Below are positions 17,088-24,461 of a stretch of DNA of 35,780 bases, one piece after another (the stretch's first letter is position 1; every line of letters begins with the position of its first letter). The DNA is taken from contig CALWGL010000003.1 in assembly GCA_944380025.1 (NCBI GenBank), forward strand, positions 1 through 35,780. The letters are read 5' to 3'. Under the pieces are notes generated by a model. It was not told the origin of the DNA and made no database searches. It saw nothing but the letters and a program-made list of their open reading frames with translations. Source of the DNA: an uncultured Lachnospiraceae bacterium. GTDB taxonomy: Bacteria > Bacillota > Clostridia > Lachnospirales > Lachnospiraceae. The position numbers and the translations under genes were made by a program.

Positions 17088-17879
17088 TCAGACGGTCTGC
17101 ATGATCCGGTCCCTGTTTTTCTGAAAGATCAGATATCCGAGCAGGTACACGGCGGCGGCCCACAGAAGCATCTGAAGCCACTGCGCCGGTCCGGGCCAGG
17201 AGCCGTTCAGCATGACAGCCCTCATGGATGCGATATAGCCGTATACCGGATTGGCCTCGATCATCCTGCCGATCATCTCCGGAAGCTGCTCTACCGGATA
17301 GAAGATCGCCGAGCAATACATCCAGAGGTTCAGAAGGACGGAATACAGATATCTGATGTCCGCAAAAAACACGTAGGCCACGGCAAGCAGGCAGCCGATC
17401 CCCATGGAAAACAGCGTCAGACACGCAATGATGGCAGGCGCGGCCAGCATGGGCAGCCCCGGACGGATCCCAAAGACCAGGAGCATCACCAGGTAGGCCG
17501 CAAAGGTGTACAGATAATTGATCAGCGCGCTGTAAACTCTTGCCGCCGGAAAGATCATCATGGGGAAACGGACCCTGGTGAGCATCACCCGGTTATCCAC
17601 CATGGCGGTCATCGCCGTACTGGTCGCTCCTGTGAAGAGCTGCCAGATGGTCTGCCCGGTCAGCAGATACAGAGGGTAGTTTTCAATATTCCGGCTGAAC
17701 ATTCTGGTGAAGATGAAGGAAAGCACCACCATGTTCAGCAGCGGATTCAGCACACTCCAGACGATTCCAAGGCAGGAACGGGAGTATTTCCTCCGGATCT
17801 CCCGGGATACGAGCTGTCTGACCACAAACAGATACTGCTTCAGTTCCGTATGATTCTTCATTTCTATGCCGTCTTCCAT
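17088..17879 (-). CDS. Polysaccharide ABC transporter permease (Wzm/TagG type, ABC-2)
   Basis: This 263-residue integral membrane protein has about six hydrophobic helices and the ABC-2 signature near its N-terminus (RRKYSRSCLGIVWSVLNPLL), plus VRFPMMIFPAAR and the C-terminal SAIFYPVEQLPE segment typical of Wzm/TagG. It forms the channel for exporting undecaprenyl-linked glycan with the ATPase 53 bases downstream. Two starts are possible: ATG 17879, directly abutting AGGAAAGG, or ATG 17861, two bases after the stop of the preceding gene. No flippase (Wzx) or polymerase (Wzy) is present, so this is an ABC-dependent system. Confidence 0.92.
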   Translation of the reverse strand: MEDGIEMKNHTELKQYLFVVRQLVSREIRRKYSRSCLGIVWSVLNPLLNMVVLSFIFTRMFSRNIENYPLYLLTGQTIWQLFTGATSTAMTAMVDNRVMLTRVRFPMMIFPAARVYSALINYLYTFAAYLVMLLVFGIRPGLPMLAAPAIIACLTLFSMGIGCLLAVAYVFFADIRYLYSVLLNLWMYCSAIFYPVEQLPEMIGRMIEANPVYGYIASMRAVMLNGSWPGPAQWLQMLLWAAAVYLLGYLIFQKNRDRIMQTV

Positions 17880-19279
17880 CCTTTCCTGAAACTGCTCTGC
17901 ATCCTTGCAAAGGACGCATATTTATAGAGAAGGATCCCCGCCCTGTGCCATGGGAACAGGCATCCGCCGTACAGACGGACGCTTCCTTCGACCCAGCCGC
18001 TGTCCTTCAGCTTCCGCCTGCCGGGCAGAAACATCAGCCTGAGCCGGAAAGGAAGGTGATGGTCCAAAAGCTGGCGCTGTGTCAGCCGGGAAGCCAGCGG
18101 CTGCATATGATCTTCCGTCACGTCATCGGAAAAGGAGAAGCTTCCGAAGCAGAGGCTTTCTTCCCTGGAAGGGTTTGCCATGAATCCGGACAGAAGCGCT
18201 TCCGGATCCAGGCCCTCCGCTTCCCGGCAGAGGCTTTCCCCGTAGGCATCCGCGGCGGCCAGCACGTACTGCTCCAGAAGCCCGAGCTGACGGCGCACGC
18301 GTTCTTCCTGCGCGCCAGCAACAGCTGCCAGACGCGGCTGCCATCTGCCGTCCTTCTGCTCATATCCCAGCGTCATTCCATGGGGCGCGGTAAAAATACA
18401 CTCGAACAGGCAGTTGGAAAAACGGGTCTTTCTGCGCAGTCCTGTCTCCGGTTCAAAATAGAAGCCGTGAAAAAGCTGTCTGTCTGCCTGCGGCGGAAGG
18501 CTGTAAAGACCGAAATAATAGCCTTCCGTCTTTCCCCGGTATCCGGCGCTCTCCAGCAGATGGCGCAGACTCTCCTGCATGGTCCCGATCCAGCCGCTGT
18601 CCACCAGGGCATAGGGAACCTCCTCAAAAAGCCCCTCCTGCCTGAGATAGCCTATGGCCGGTTCCAGGCATTCTTCCGAATGTTTCCGGGCAGGCTCCAG
18701 GAAGGTTCTGCAGCCGGAAAGCAGAACGCGCAGATCCCGGATCTCCTTTCGGGAGAGGATGACATCCATCCCTTTTCCGGGACAGATCTCTGCCGCAACC
18801 CGTTCCGCCTCTTCCGGTGTCAGCCCTGCCCTGCGCATCAGGGAGGCAAAGGTTACGTTCATCCCTCCCCGGCATACCCGTTCCAGGAAATCCTCTCCGA
18901 TCAGATGCTGTTCCGGAAGCCTCCAGGCAAGACGGGAAGCATACAGATAACGGCAGTCGAAAGGAAGCCCGTACATCCGGCAGAGTTTTTCAGCCAGCCG
19001 GTACATCAGATATCCGTCCCGGGCGAGGAAATACAGCCGGTATCTGCCGGCCCGTTCCGCCTGACGGAATATCCACAGGAGAAAGGACAGAAGCACAGGC
19101 CCCAGTACGAACATGCTGACGGCAGCCTGCGCATCCGGGATCCACTGCCGTTTCTTTCCGTCAGCCTGCACCGTTTCCGCGTATGCCTGTTCGGACAGCC
19201 TCAGAAGCTCCGGCGTCCGGCTCAGCAGGTTCCGGTAATCATTCAGTTTTCCGTTCTGTCTCCGTTTTTGTTCCTTCAA
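17864..19279 (-). CDS. Stand-alone RDG/SR/DxGW domain protein of unknown function
   Basis: This 471-residue protein is the version without a HAD or GT domain. The shared motifs are YFLARDGYLMYRL near residue 86, YLYASRLAWRLP near 116, ALVDSGWIGTMQESL near 228 and FECIFTAPHGMTLGY near 293. A hydrophobic stretch (MFVLGPVLLSFLLWIF, about 56-71) precedes the first motif and could be a buried helix or membrane contact. The start appears to be a TTG at 19279, overlapping the 3' end of the glycosyltransferase gene by 41 bases, with a weak AAAAGGGGCGG upstream; no better start is seen. It also overlaps the permease gene by up to 16 bases. Tight packing between a glycosyltransferase and the exporter suggests a role on the glycan chain. 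Confidence 0.75.
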   Translation of the reverse strand: MKEQKRRQNGKLNDYRNLLSRTPELLRLSEQAYAETVQADGKKRQWIPDAQAAVSMFVLGPVLLSFLLWIFRQAERAGRYRLYFLARDGYLMYRLAEKLCRMYGLPFDCRYLYASRLAWRLPEQHLIGEDFLERVCRGGMNVTFASLMRRAGLTPEEAERVAAEICPGKGMDVILSRKEIRDLRVLLSGCRTFLEPARKHSEECLEPAIGYLRQEGLFEEVPYALVDSGWIGTMQESLRHLLESAGYRGKTEGYYFGLYSLPPQADRQLFHGFYFEPETGLRRKTRFSNCLFECIFTAPHGMTLGYEQKDGRWQPRLAAVAGAQEERVRRQLGLLEQYVLAAADAYGESLCREAEGLDPEALLSGFMANPSREESLCFGSFSFSDDVTEDHMQPLASRLTQRQLLDHHLPFRLRLMFLPGRRKLKDSGWVEGSVRLYGGCLFPWHRAGILLYKYASFARMQSSFRKGWKTA

Positions 19280-20102
19280 TGGCTGCCGCCCCTTTTTCCA
19301 CCTGTTTTTTCTTTATGTACATCAGCAGCGGGGAAGGCAGAAGACCTGCCGCAATGGGGCGGGCCGCGTAAAACCATACTGCCGGCCCTCTCATTCCCAG
19401 ATTTTTAAAGCTTCGCTGCCGGACCTTTGCCTCATCCAGCCGGTATCGGATCTTTCGCCGCGCGTAGGCTGCTTTGTCTTCCCTGTAGCAGAACAGGCGC
19501 TCCTGTATGTTGTAACCACGATAGCCCTGCGCATACAGCCGCATGAATAGCTCGTAGTCTTCACAGCGCCTGGTCTCCCTGGAAACGAAATAGCCGCGGC
19601 TCGTAAGATAGACCTCTCTGCGTACCATGACCGACGGATGAATAAAAGGAGAAAACGGAAGAAAATCCTTCCTGTCCGGCTGCTCCGGCATGATCCGCGT
19701 TCCCCATACTCCGTTCTGGTCGATCAGATCCGCGTTGGTTCCGACAAACGCATACTGCAGATTTTTTTCCAGAAAATCCACCTGCCGTTCCAGACGATCC
19801 GGCCTCGAGATATCATCCGCATCCATGCGGGCGATATATTTCCCTGCCGCCTGCGCGATACAGGTATTCAGCGCAGCGGCAAGCCCCAGGTTTTCCGTAT
19901 GCCGGAGGATACGGATCCTTTCATCCCTGTTTTCATAAGCCTTCAGGTGCTTCGCCGCTTCCCTGTCCGACCCGTCGTCGCAGATGATCAGTTCCCAGGC
20001 CTGCAGAGTCTGAGCGAGGACGGAACAGACCGCCTCCTCCAGCTCTTCTCTGTTGTGCTGGTTATATACGCCCATCACTATCGTAACCCGTATGTCCGAC
20101 AT
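19239..20102 (-). CDS. Family 2 glycosyltransferase
   Basis: This 287-residue protein has the GT-A fold marks of family 2: VTIVMGVYNQ at the N-terminus, ELIICDDGSDRE, GLAAALNTCIAQAAGKYIAR and the metal-binding MDADD. It ends in a short hydrophobic, basic stretch that may touch the membrane. The start at 20102 has GGAGGTGA at good spacing; the frame is open further upstream into the preceding gene but that part lacks homology. It follows the GT4 gene by 16 bases. It probably adds one sugar of the repeat unit; donor and linkage are not readable. Confidence 0.9.
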   Translation of the reverse strand: MSDIRVTIVMGVYNQHNREELEEAVCSVLAQTLQAWELIICDDGSDREAAKHLKAYENRDERIRILRHTENLGLAAALNTCIAQAAGKYIARMDADDISRPDRLERQVDFLEKNLQYAFVGTNADLIDQNGVWGTRIMPEQPDRKDFLPFSPFIHPSVMVRREVYLTSRGYFVSRETRRCEDYELFMRLYAQGYRGYNIQERLFCYREDKAAYARRKIRYRLDEAKVRQRSFKNLGMRGPAVWFYAARPIAAGLLPSPLLMYIKKKQVEKGAAAIEGTKTETERKTE

Positions 20103-20118
20103 ATTCTTCACCTCCGGA

Positions 20119-21342
20119 TCATGCCCTGCTGTTTTTCCAGTTTCCGCGCAGCGGAGCACGTTTCCGGCCTCCGGCGCATTCCCTGCCGCGGGAAGCTGCC
20201 TCGTACACCTGCTCCATGATCCTTTCTGTCGCTTCCGCGCTGAACCGGAATGATCTTTCCCGGCTTTCCTGTCCCATTTTTTCCCGTTCCCTCGGACAAT
20301 ACAGCAGCCGGCGTACTGCCCTTTCATATTCTTCCGCCCGGTTCTTTCCGCAGACGATACCGGTTATCCCATCCTGCATATACTCCCGTATGCCGCGGCA
20401 GTCGGAGGTGATGAGCGGAAGCCCTGATGCCATGGCTTCTGCTGCCGCCATGCCGAAGCCTTCCCTTCGGGAGGGAAACAGAAAGCAGTCCGCTGCCGGG
20501 AGCACGTCCTCCATGTTTTTTCGGTAGCCGAGAAGCTTTACCCGTTCCTGCAGGCCTTTTTCCCGGATCAGCGCTTCCAGCTTTTTTCTGCCCTCTCCCC
20601 TTCCGCAGATCCCGTAATAAACATTCTTTTCAGGAAGCAGGGACATCGCGTGGATGACCGCCGCATGATTTTTATTCCGGTTCAGTTCGCCTGCTGAAAG
20701 AAGAAGAAAAGCATCCGGCGGGAACCCGAGTTCTTTTTTTCTTCCGGCCCGTACTTCCGGTTTCGGAACGAACCGCCGCATATCCAGCCCTGTGCCCGGA
20801 ATTTTCCAGACGCTTCCGCCTGGTCTTAAGGGGAAACGTTTTCCCCGCTCATAATCCTCCCTGTTAATGGTGATCAGAATATCCGTCAGCCGTGCCAGGA
20901 CGAATTCGGCCGGGTAATAGAGCAGCCAGTTCTTCCAGGGAGCATTCCTGTAAAAATGAAAACCGTGAGCGGTGTACAGGATCACGGATCCCGGAGAAAA
21001 CAGACTTCCGGCAAGACGTCCCAGCACGCCGCCCATGGGATTGTGACAGTGGATGAGCTCAAATCGTTCCTTTTTCAGAAGCGCCTTCAGCTGCTGAAAC
21101 GCTTTCAGATTCCCACGGATACGCGCAGGACTTTTCTCAATGAAAAGGGGATGGGTGACGATCCCGTTTTTCGAAAAAAGATCTTTCTCATGATCATATA
21201 CAGGATGTTCAAAATTCGTCGCATAATGAACCTCATATCCCAGCTTCTGCAGCAGAAAAACCTGATTCATTTCAAACTGCGGCACAAAGCCGCTGACCGC
21301 GGTAATGATCAATGCCTTTTTCATTCTTCTGTACTCACTCAT
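20119..21342 (-). CDS. Family 4 glycosyltransferase (EpsD/CapM-like)
   Basis: This protein of about 407 residues has the two-domain GT-B pattern. The N-terminal domain has ALIITAVSGFVPQ and YTAHGFHFYRNAPWKNW, the latter characteristic of EpsD-type enzymes. The C-terminal domain carries LLSAGELNRNKNH and the nucleotide-sugar motif SRREGFGMAAAEAMASGLP (E-x7-E). The chosen ATG at 21342 overlaps the stop of the HTH gene by 8 bases, favouring coupled translation; an ATG at 21324 (MKKALIIT) fits the family N-terminus equally well but has a weak ribosome site. It is the first biosynthetic gene of the locus. Confidence 0.9.
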   Translation of the reverse strand: MSEYRRMKKALIITAVSGFVPQFEMNQVFLLQKLGYEVHYATNFEHPVYDHEKDLFSKNGIVTHPLFIEKSPARIRGNLKAFQQLKALLKKERFELIHCHNPMGGVLGRLAGSLFSPGSVILYTAHGFHFYRNAPWKNWLLYYPAEFVLARLTDILITINREDYERGKRFPLRPGGSVWKIPGTGLDMRRFVPKPEVRAGRKKELGFPPDAFLLLSAGELNRNKNHAAVIHAMSLLPEKNVYYGICGRGEGRKKLEALIREKGLQERVKLLGYRKNMEDVLPAADCFLFPSRREGFGMAAAEAMASGLPLITSDCRGIREYMQDGITGIVCGKNRAEEYERAVRRLLYCPREREKMGQESRERSFRFSAEATERIMEQVYEAASRGRECAGGRKRAPLRGNWKNSRA

Positions 21343-21556
21343 CCTGTTCTTTTTCTCTAAATAGATAGCCGAGTTCACATTCCGGAAACAGCACATCTCT
21401 GATCGTTACGGCTTCCCTGTATATCCATTCCGATGTTCCCTCTATCTTGGCTCTGATCGTTTCGTCCCTTTCTCCCAGCAGACACGCAAGCTCATGCGGA
21501 GAGATCCCTTTTCTTTTCATCTCACTGTTCAGGTTGCTGCAGTCGATCCTGCTCAT
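21335..21556 (-). CDS. Small phage-type helix-turn-helix protein (first gene of the polysaccharide operon)
   Basis: This 73-residue protein resembles short phage-type DNA-binding proteins of the DUF739/Cro-like kind: NLNSEMKRKGISPHELACLL, then GERDETIRAKIEGTSEW and a C-terminal helix ending EYLF-like (ELGYLFRE). The stretch ISPHELACLLGERDETIRAKI fits a helix-turn-helix. AAGGGGA precedes the ATG. It is separated by about 86 bases from the predicted start of transcription of the 21649-21677 promoter, and its 3' end overlaps the GT4 gene. As the leading gene behind paired operators, it is a candidate autorepressor or activator of the whole locus; the divergent XRE protein is the other candidate. 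Confidence 0.7.
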   Translation of the reverse strand: MSRIDCSNLNSEMKRKGISPHELACLLGERDETIRAKIEGTSEWIYREAVTIRDVLFPECELGYLFREKEQDE

Positions 21557-21623
21557 CTCTTCCCCTTATGATTCAGCTAAAAAAAATTTTTTACCGGATC
21601 AGCCGACTGTCCAGCGCAATGAT

Positions 21624-21639
21624 TTGCGATATATCGCAA
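21624..21639. promoter_or_regulatory. Perfect 16-bp palindromic operator (O1)
   Basis: TTGCGATATATCGCAA is identical to its reverse complement. It starts just downstream of the -10 of the minus-strand promoter, about where transcription should begin, an ideal place for a repressor. An additional CGCAA half-site at 21615-21619 forms a second inverted repeat (5-4-5) with its left arm, centred 10 bp away. Confidence 0.75.
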
Positions 21640-21648
21640 CTGACGCTT

Positions 21649-21677
21649 ATTTTATTGCAACGCATCGCAGCTGTCAA
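21649..21677 (-). promoter_or_regulatory. Near-consensus promoter of the polysaccharide operon
   Basis: On the minus strand TTGACA (21672-21677), a 17-base spacer and TAAAAT (21649-21654) give a near-perfect sigma-A promoter. It reads into the small HTH gene and the polysaccharide genes beyond. Its spacer is filled by operator-like site O2 and O1 follows the -10, so strong intrinsic activity is probably held down by a repressor. Confidence 0.82.
21655..21670. promoter_or_regulatory. Second operator-like site (O2) inside the promoter spacer
   Basis: TTGCAACGCATCGCAG matches the O1 palindrome at 11 of 16 positions, including TTGC and ATCGCA. It occupies the space between -35 and -10. Its centre is 31 bp from that of O1, about three helical turns, so two dimers would sit on the same face of the DNA. 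Confidence 0.6.
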
Positions 21678-21688
21678 GCTGATACGGA

Positions 21689-21707
21689 CAGTGGATCTTT
21701 TCCACTG
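21689..21707. repeat. Inverted repeat upstream of the polysaccharide promoter
   Basis: CAGTGGA and TCCACTG form a 7-bp inverted repeat around TCTTT, 11 bases upstream of the minus-strand -35. It differs from the TTGCG sites, so it could bind a different regulator or form a short hairpin. Confidence 0.5.
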
Positions 21708-21725
21708 ATGATCATTATTGCCAGG

Positions 21726-21738
21726 ATTCCCAGGGAAT
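21726..21738. promoter_or_regulatory. 13-bp palindrome next to the XRE gene promoter
   Basis: ATTCCCAGGGAAT is a perfect 6-1-6 inverted repeat, 4 bases ahead of the plus-strand -35 at 21743. It is unrelated to O1/O2 and is placed like an operator or activator site for the XRE gene. Confidence 0.5.
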
Positions 21739-21742
21739 AACA

Positions 21743-21771
21743 TTTACAATGCGGGGAAAATGGGATATATT
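21743..21771 (+). promoter_or_regulatory. Predicted promoter of the divergent XRE regulator
   Basis: TTTACA (21743-21748), a 17-base spacer and TATATT (21766-21771) are followed 24 bases later by the ATG at 21796, with CGGGAG as ribosome site. It is divergent from the polysaccharide promoter, with about 65 bp between the two -35 boxes. Confidence 0.7.
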
Positions 21772-21795
21772 TAAAAAACGGGAGATTTTTACAAA

Positions 21796-22137
21796 ATGAA
21801 AAGAAATGATATTCTGAAAAAACTGATGCGGCAGAAAAATCTCCGCACCGCCGATCTTGCAAGAATGACCGGAATCCCATACACGACCCTGAAGTCCATC
21901 TTTGACCGGGGAGTGGACAGATCCGGTTACAGTTCCGTCTGTGCGATCTGTTCCGCGCTGGGAATCACGACAGATCAGCTGGAGCTCCTGGCACGGGAAA
22001 ACGGAGATCCCGGGGAGAGAGAGCCGTCCGCATCGGAGCTTCTGGAAATGACAGGGGATTTTTCGGAAGAGGAGATGCGGCAGCTGAAAAATTATATTCA
22101 TTACCTGCGTTTTCTGAGAGAACCTCCGGAAATGTAA
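21796..22137 (+). CDS. XRE/Cro-type transcriptional regulator
   Basis: This 113-residue protein has an N-terminal XRE helix-turn-helix: ILKKLMRQKNLRTADLARMT, GIPYTTLKSIFDRG and CAICSALGITTDQL. A short acidic linker follows, then a C-terminal helical part (FSEEEMRQLKNYIHYLRFL) that may mediate dimerisation. It is the only plus-strand gene among minus-strand neighbours for over 20 kb and faces the polysaccharide operon across a 239-base regulatory region. By analogy with phage repressor switches it is the likely ligand of O1/O2, but this is inference. No peptidase or sensor domain is attached, so the signal is unknown. Confidence 0.85.
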   Translation: MKRNDILKKLMRQKNLRTADLARMTGIPYTTLKSIFDRGVDRSGYSSVCAICSALGITTDQLELLARENGDPGEREPSASELLEMTGDFSEEEMRQLKNYIHYLRFLREPPEM

Positions 22138-22172
22138 AAATCGGACAGAGGAAGTTCCTTCCCCTATCCGAT
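22136..22172 (-). terminator. Intrinsic terminator of the SH3-protein operon
   Basis: In the minus-strand transcript two 15-base arms (22158-22172 and 22140-22154) pair fully with two G-U pairs around a GAA loop and are followed by a run of T. It ends the operon running from 26415 to 22219. It also touches the stop codon of the XRE gene; on the plus strand no T-run follows. Confidence 0.88.
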
Positions 22173-22218
22173 CATACAGATGCGCGGCTCACGGCATAAA
22201 TACCGCTCGCCGTATGTT

Positions 22219-23352
22219 TTATTTCAGTACATCCGACCGTACATATCCTGTCTGTCCCTGGTAGCGCACGCGGGTCCAGCCGTCCGCCTGCTTCATGAGG
22301 ATCTCCAGCGTCTCCCCCGGATAGCAGGTCCCGATCCTGTCAGAGGTTTCACTGGCGCCGCTTCGGATATTGAGAGTATCGCTGACGGTAAAATCTCCGC
22401 TGTCAGGAACGGAAGGACTGTCCTGACCTCCGGAAGAGGACGCGGCCTCTTCCTCGTTTCCGTCTTCTCCGCCTTCCTCACTTCCGTTTTCTCCGGTTCC
22501 CGCTTCCTGACCGCTTTCGTTCTGAGACGCGCTTTCCCCGTTCTCAGCCTCCTGCGTGCTCGCCGCTTCCGAGGTCTGCTCTTCCAGGGCTTCTCCCACC
22601 GCTACCACCATATCATTCTGATAGCTCTCCAGATAGGCGGCAAGGACCTCATCCTGCGCAAGTCTGGCAGCATATTCCTCATTGACCTGCGCATACAGCT
22701 CCGTCACATCTTCCTGCGCGGCCACTTCGTTCGTGTATGCCGCGGCGGCTTCATCCTGGCTCAGATCGTGCAGATAATACCCGCCTTCCTCATTCCTGCA
22801 TACATAGAACGGATCGATGCCGGGAAGCGTGGTATCACTTCCACGGAACTTCACCTCGTAGCGGGCGAATACCACAAAGGAATCCGCGTCCGCACCAGGC
22901 TTGGTATAGCAGACAAGATCCGTATAAGCCTCGATATGCGAGCTGTTTTCCTGAATGCGAAGAAGCTCCGTGGTCTCCGTATTGTCCCGCAGGGCAATGA
23001 GCGTTTCCCGGTCGCCCTCCTGCATGGCGGCATAATACCTGCCGATCAGATCATTGATCTCCGGATAGGCATTTTCCTGAAGAGGATAGACGACGTTGAA
23101 GGGCTCCCCTTCCACATTTTCCACCGTTTCCATCTGCATCTTCTCCCCTGGTCCGGACAGAGCGCCGAGAAGAGCCCATACGATCAGAAGCATGCAGCAT
23201 GCGGCAAGGGCACATGCTGCTGCCGCCGTCACCATTCTTTTCCGTCTTCGCAGCAGACGCATCAGCCGCCTACGGCAGCGGGAAAAGTCAATGCTTCTCC
23301 GATCCATTTTTCCGTTCTGACTGTTTTTTATGCGTTTTCTTTCCTTCTCCAT
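22219..23352 (-). CDS. Membrane-anchored protein with extracellular SH3b domain
   Basis: This 377-residue protein has a very basic cytoplasmic N-terminus (RRRLMRLLRRRKR), one membrane helix (AAAACALAACCMLLIVWALL) and a long outside part. The middle region (about 75-240) is a mixed helix-strand domain, resembling the NTF2-like region found in clostridial surface proteins (assignment uncertain). A Glu/Ser/Gly-rich linker follows, and the C-terminus is a bacterial SH3 domain (LNIRSGASETSDRIG, GWTRVRYQGQTGYV), which typically binds peptidoglycan or its peptides. CAGGAGAA precedes the ATG, and it lies 23 bases behind the dipeptidase gene. It probably acts at the wall; no enzyme activity is visible. 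Confidence 0.82.
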   Translation of the reverse strand: MEKERKRIKNSQNGKMDRRSIDFSRCRRRLMRLLRRRKRMVTAAAACALAACCMLLIVWALLGALSGPGEKMQMETVENVEGEPFNVVYPLQENAYPEINDLIGRYYAAMQEGDRETLIALRDNTETTELLRIQENSSHIEAYTDLVCYTKPGADADSFVVFARYEVKFRGSDTTLPGIDPFYVCRNEEGGYYLHDLSQDEAAAAYTNEVAAQEDVTELYAQVNEEYAARLAQDEVLAAYLESYQNDMVVAVGEALEEQTSEAASTQEAENGESASQNESGQEAGTGENGSEEGGEDGNEEEAASSSGGQDSPSVPDSGDFTVSDTLNIRSGASETSDRIGTCYPGETLEILMKQADGWTRVRYQGQTGYVRSDVLK

Positions 23353-23375
23353 CTGTTCTCCTGGTCTTTATCCGT

Positions 23376-24461
23376 TTACTGCCTCAGGACCTCCCGGTAT
23401 ACCCGGAGCATATTTTCTGTGAATATTTTATCGATCTGACGGCCGGAGAAACCGGCTTCAGACAATGCGTCGGCAAGAAGCGGCAGGCAGGAAGCATCCG
23501 GAAGCGCCTCGTTGGAAGGAATCCCGTCAAAATCACTGCCGAGCCCGAGACAGTCTTCTCCTCCCACATTGAAGATGTGCCGGGCGTGCGCGACGACGGC
23601 CGGCAGACTTCCTTTCGTTCTGTTCCCCGGTTTTTCTTCCTCCAGAAAAGAAGGGCAGAAATTCAGCCCCATAACGCCGCCTTTCTCTGCCAGTGCGCGG
23701 ATCATCTCATCGTCCAGATTCCGCACATGAGGGCAGACTGCCCTCGCGTTGGAATGGCTCGCCACAAAAGGCTTCGCGGCCGTACGCGCCACATCCCGGA
23801 AGCCTGCGTCTGACAGATGGGACACGTCCACGATCATCCCCAGCCGTTCCATCTCGGAAAGGAAGGCGAAGCCCGTTTCCGTCAGGCCGTGCTCCCGGTC
23901 CGGCACGGTAAGATCCGGCGCCTCTTCGGAGCCCTTCGGAGGCATCTTTACATTCGGCCAGCCCAGCTCGTTGGGATAATTCCAGGTGAGCGTCAGCATC
24001 CGCACGCCCAGACGGTAAAGGTGTCTGAGCTTTCCCGTGCTGCCCCCGCACACCGCGCCTTCCTCCACCGTCAGCATGGCGGAGAGCTTTCCTTCTGCCC
24101 GGTTCTTTTCAATATCAGACCAGGTAAGGACGGGACGGATCAGATCCTTATTCCGTTCCAGCTCTTCATAGTACAGATCCGCAAGCGCTGCGCACTCCCG
24201 GAAGGGATCCTCACAGTCGGCGATGGAAACGAAAAGAGCGAAATTCTGAAGGAGATACCCTCCCTTTTTCAGCTTTTCCAGATCGATATGCAGCCGGTTA
24301 TGCCTGAGGCCGCCGCATACCGCCGCCCCGGAAGCGTCTGCCCCGGAAAGCCCCTCTCCCGGAACGGATACAGCCGCATCCGGCCGGTATTCCCCGCTTC
24401 TTTTCAGGGAAAGGAGCGCGGATATGGTATCACAGTGCATATCAGCGACAGGCCTCATCAT
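23376..24461 (-). CDS. Membrane dipeptidase (renal dipeptidase, peptidase M19)
   Basis: This 361-residue protein is a zinc dipeptidase of family M19. Metal-binding and signature segments are present: ADMHCDT (His and Asp), TVEEGA (Glu), VDVSHLSD, ASHSNARAVCPHVRNLDD and LGSDFDG. No signal peptide is visible, so despite the family name it is probably cytoplasmic. It would hydrolyse dipeptides, possibly with D-residues from wall turnover. A strong AAGGAGG lies inside the end of lgt, with a 4-base ATGA overlap, so it is coupled to lgt. Confidence 0.92.
   Translation of the reverse strand: MMRPVADMHCDTISALLSLKRSGEYRPDAAVSVPGEGLSGADASGAAVCGGLRHNRLHIDLEKLKKGGYLLQNFALFVSIADCEDPFRECAALADLYYEELERNKDLIRPVLTWSDIEKNRAEGKLSAMLTVEEGAVCGGSTGKLRHLYRLGVRMLTLTWNYPNELGWPNVKMPPKGSEEAPDLTVPDREHGLTETGFAFLSEMERLGMIVDVSHLSDAGFRDVARTAAKPFVASHSNARAVCPHVRNLDDEMIRALAEKGGVMGLNFCPSFLEEEKPGNRTKGSLPAVVAHARHIFNVGGEDCLGLGSDFDGIPSNEALPDASCLPLLADALSEAGFSGRQIDKIFTENMLRVYREVLRQ

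Noticed and set aside
17035-17424. Upstream extension of the ABC ATPase frame
   Set aside because: It overlaps the permease gene, lacks homology and ribosome site; the TTG at 17034 has a well-placed AGAAGGAG.
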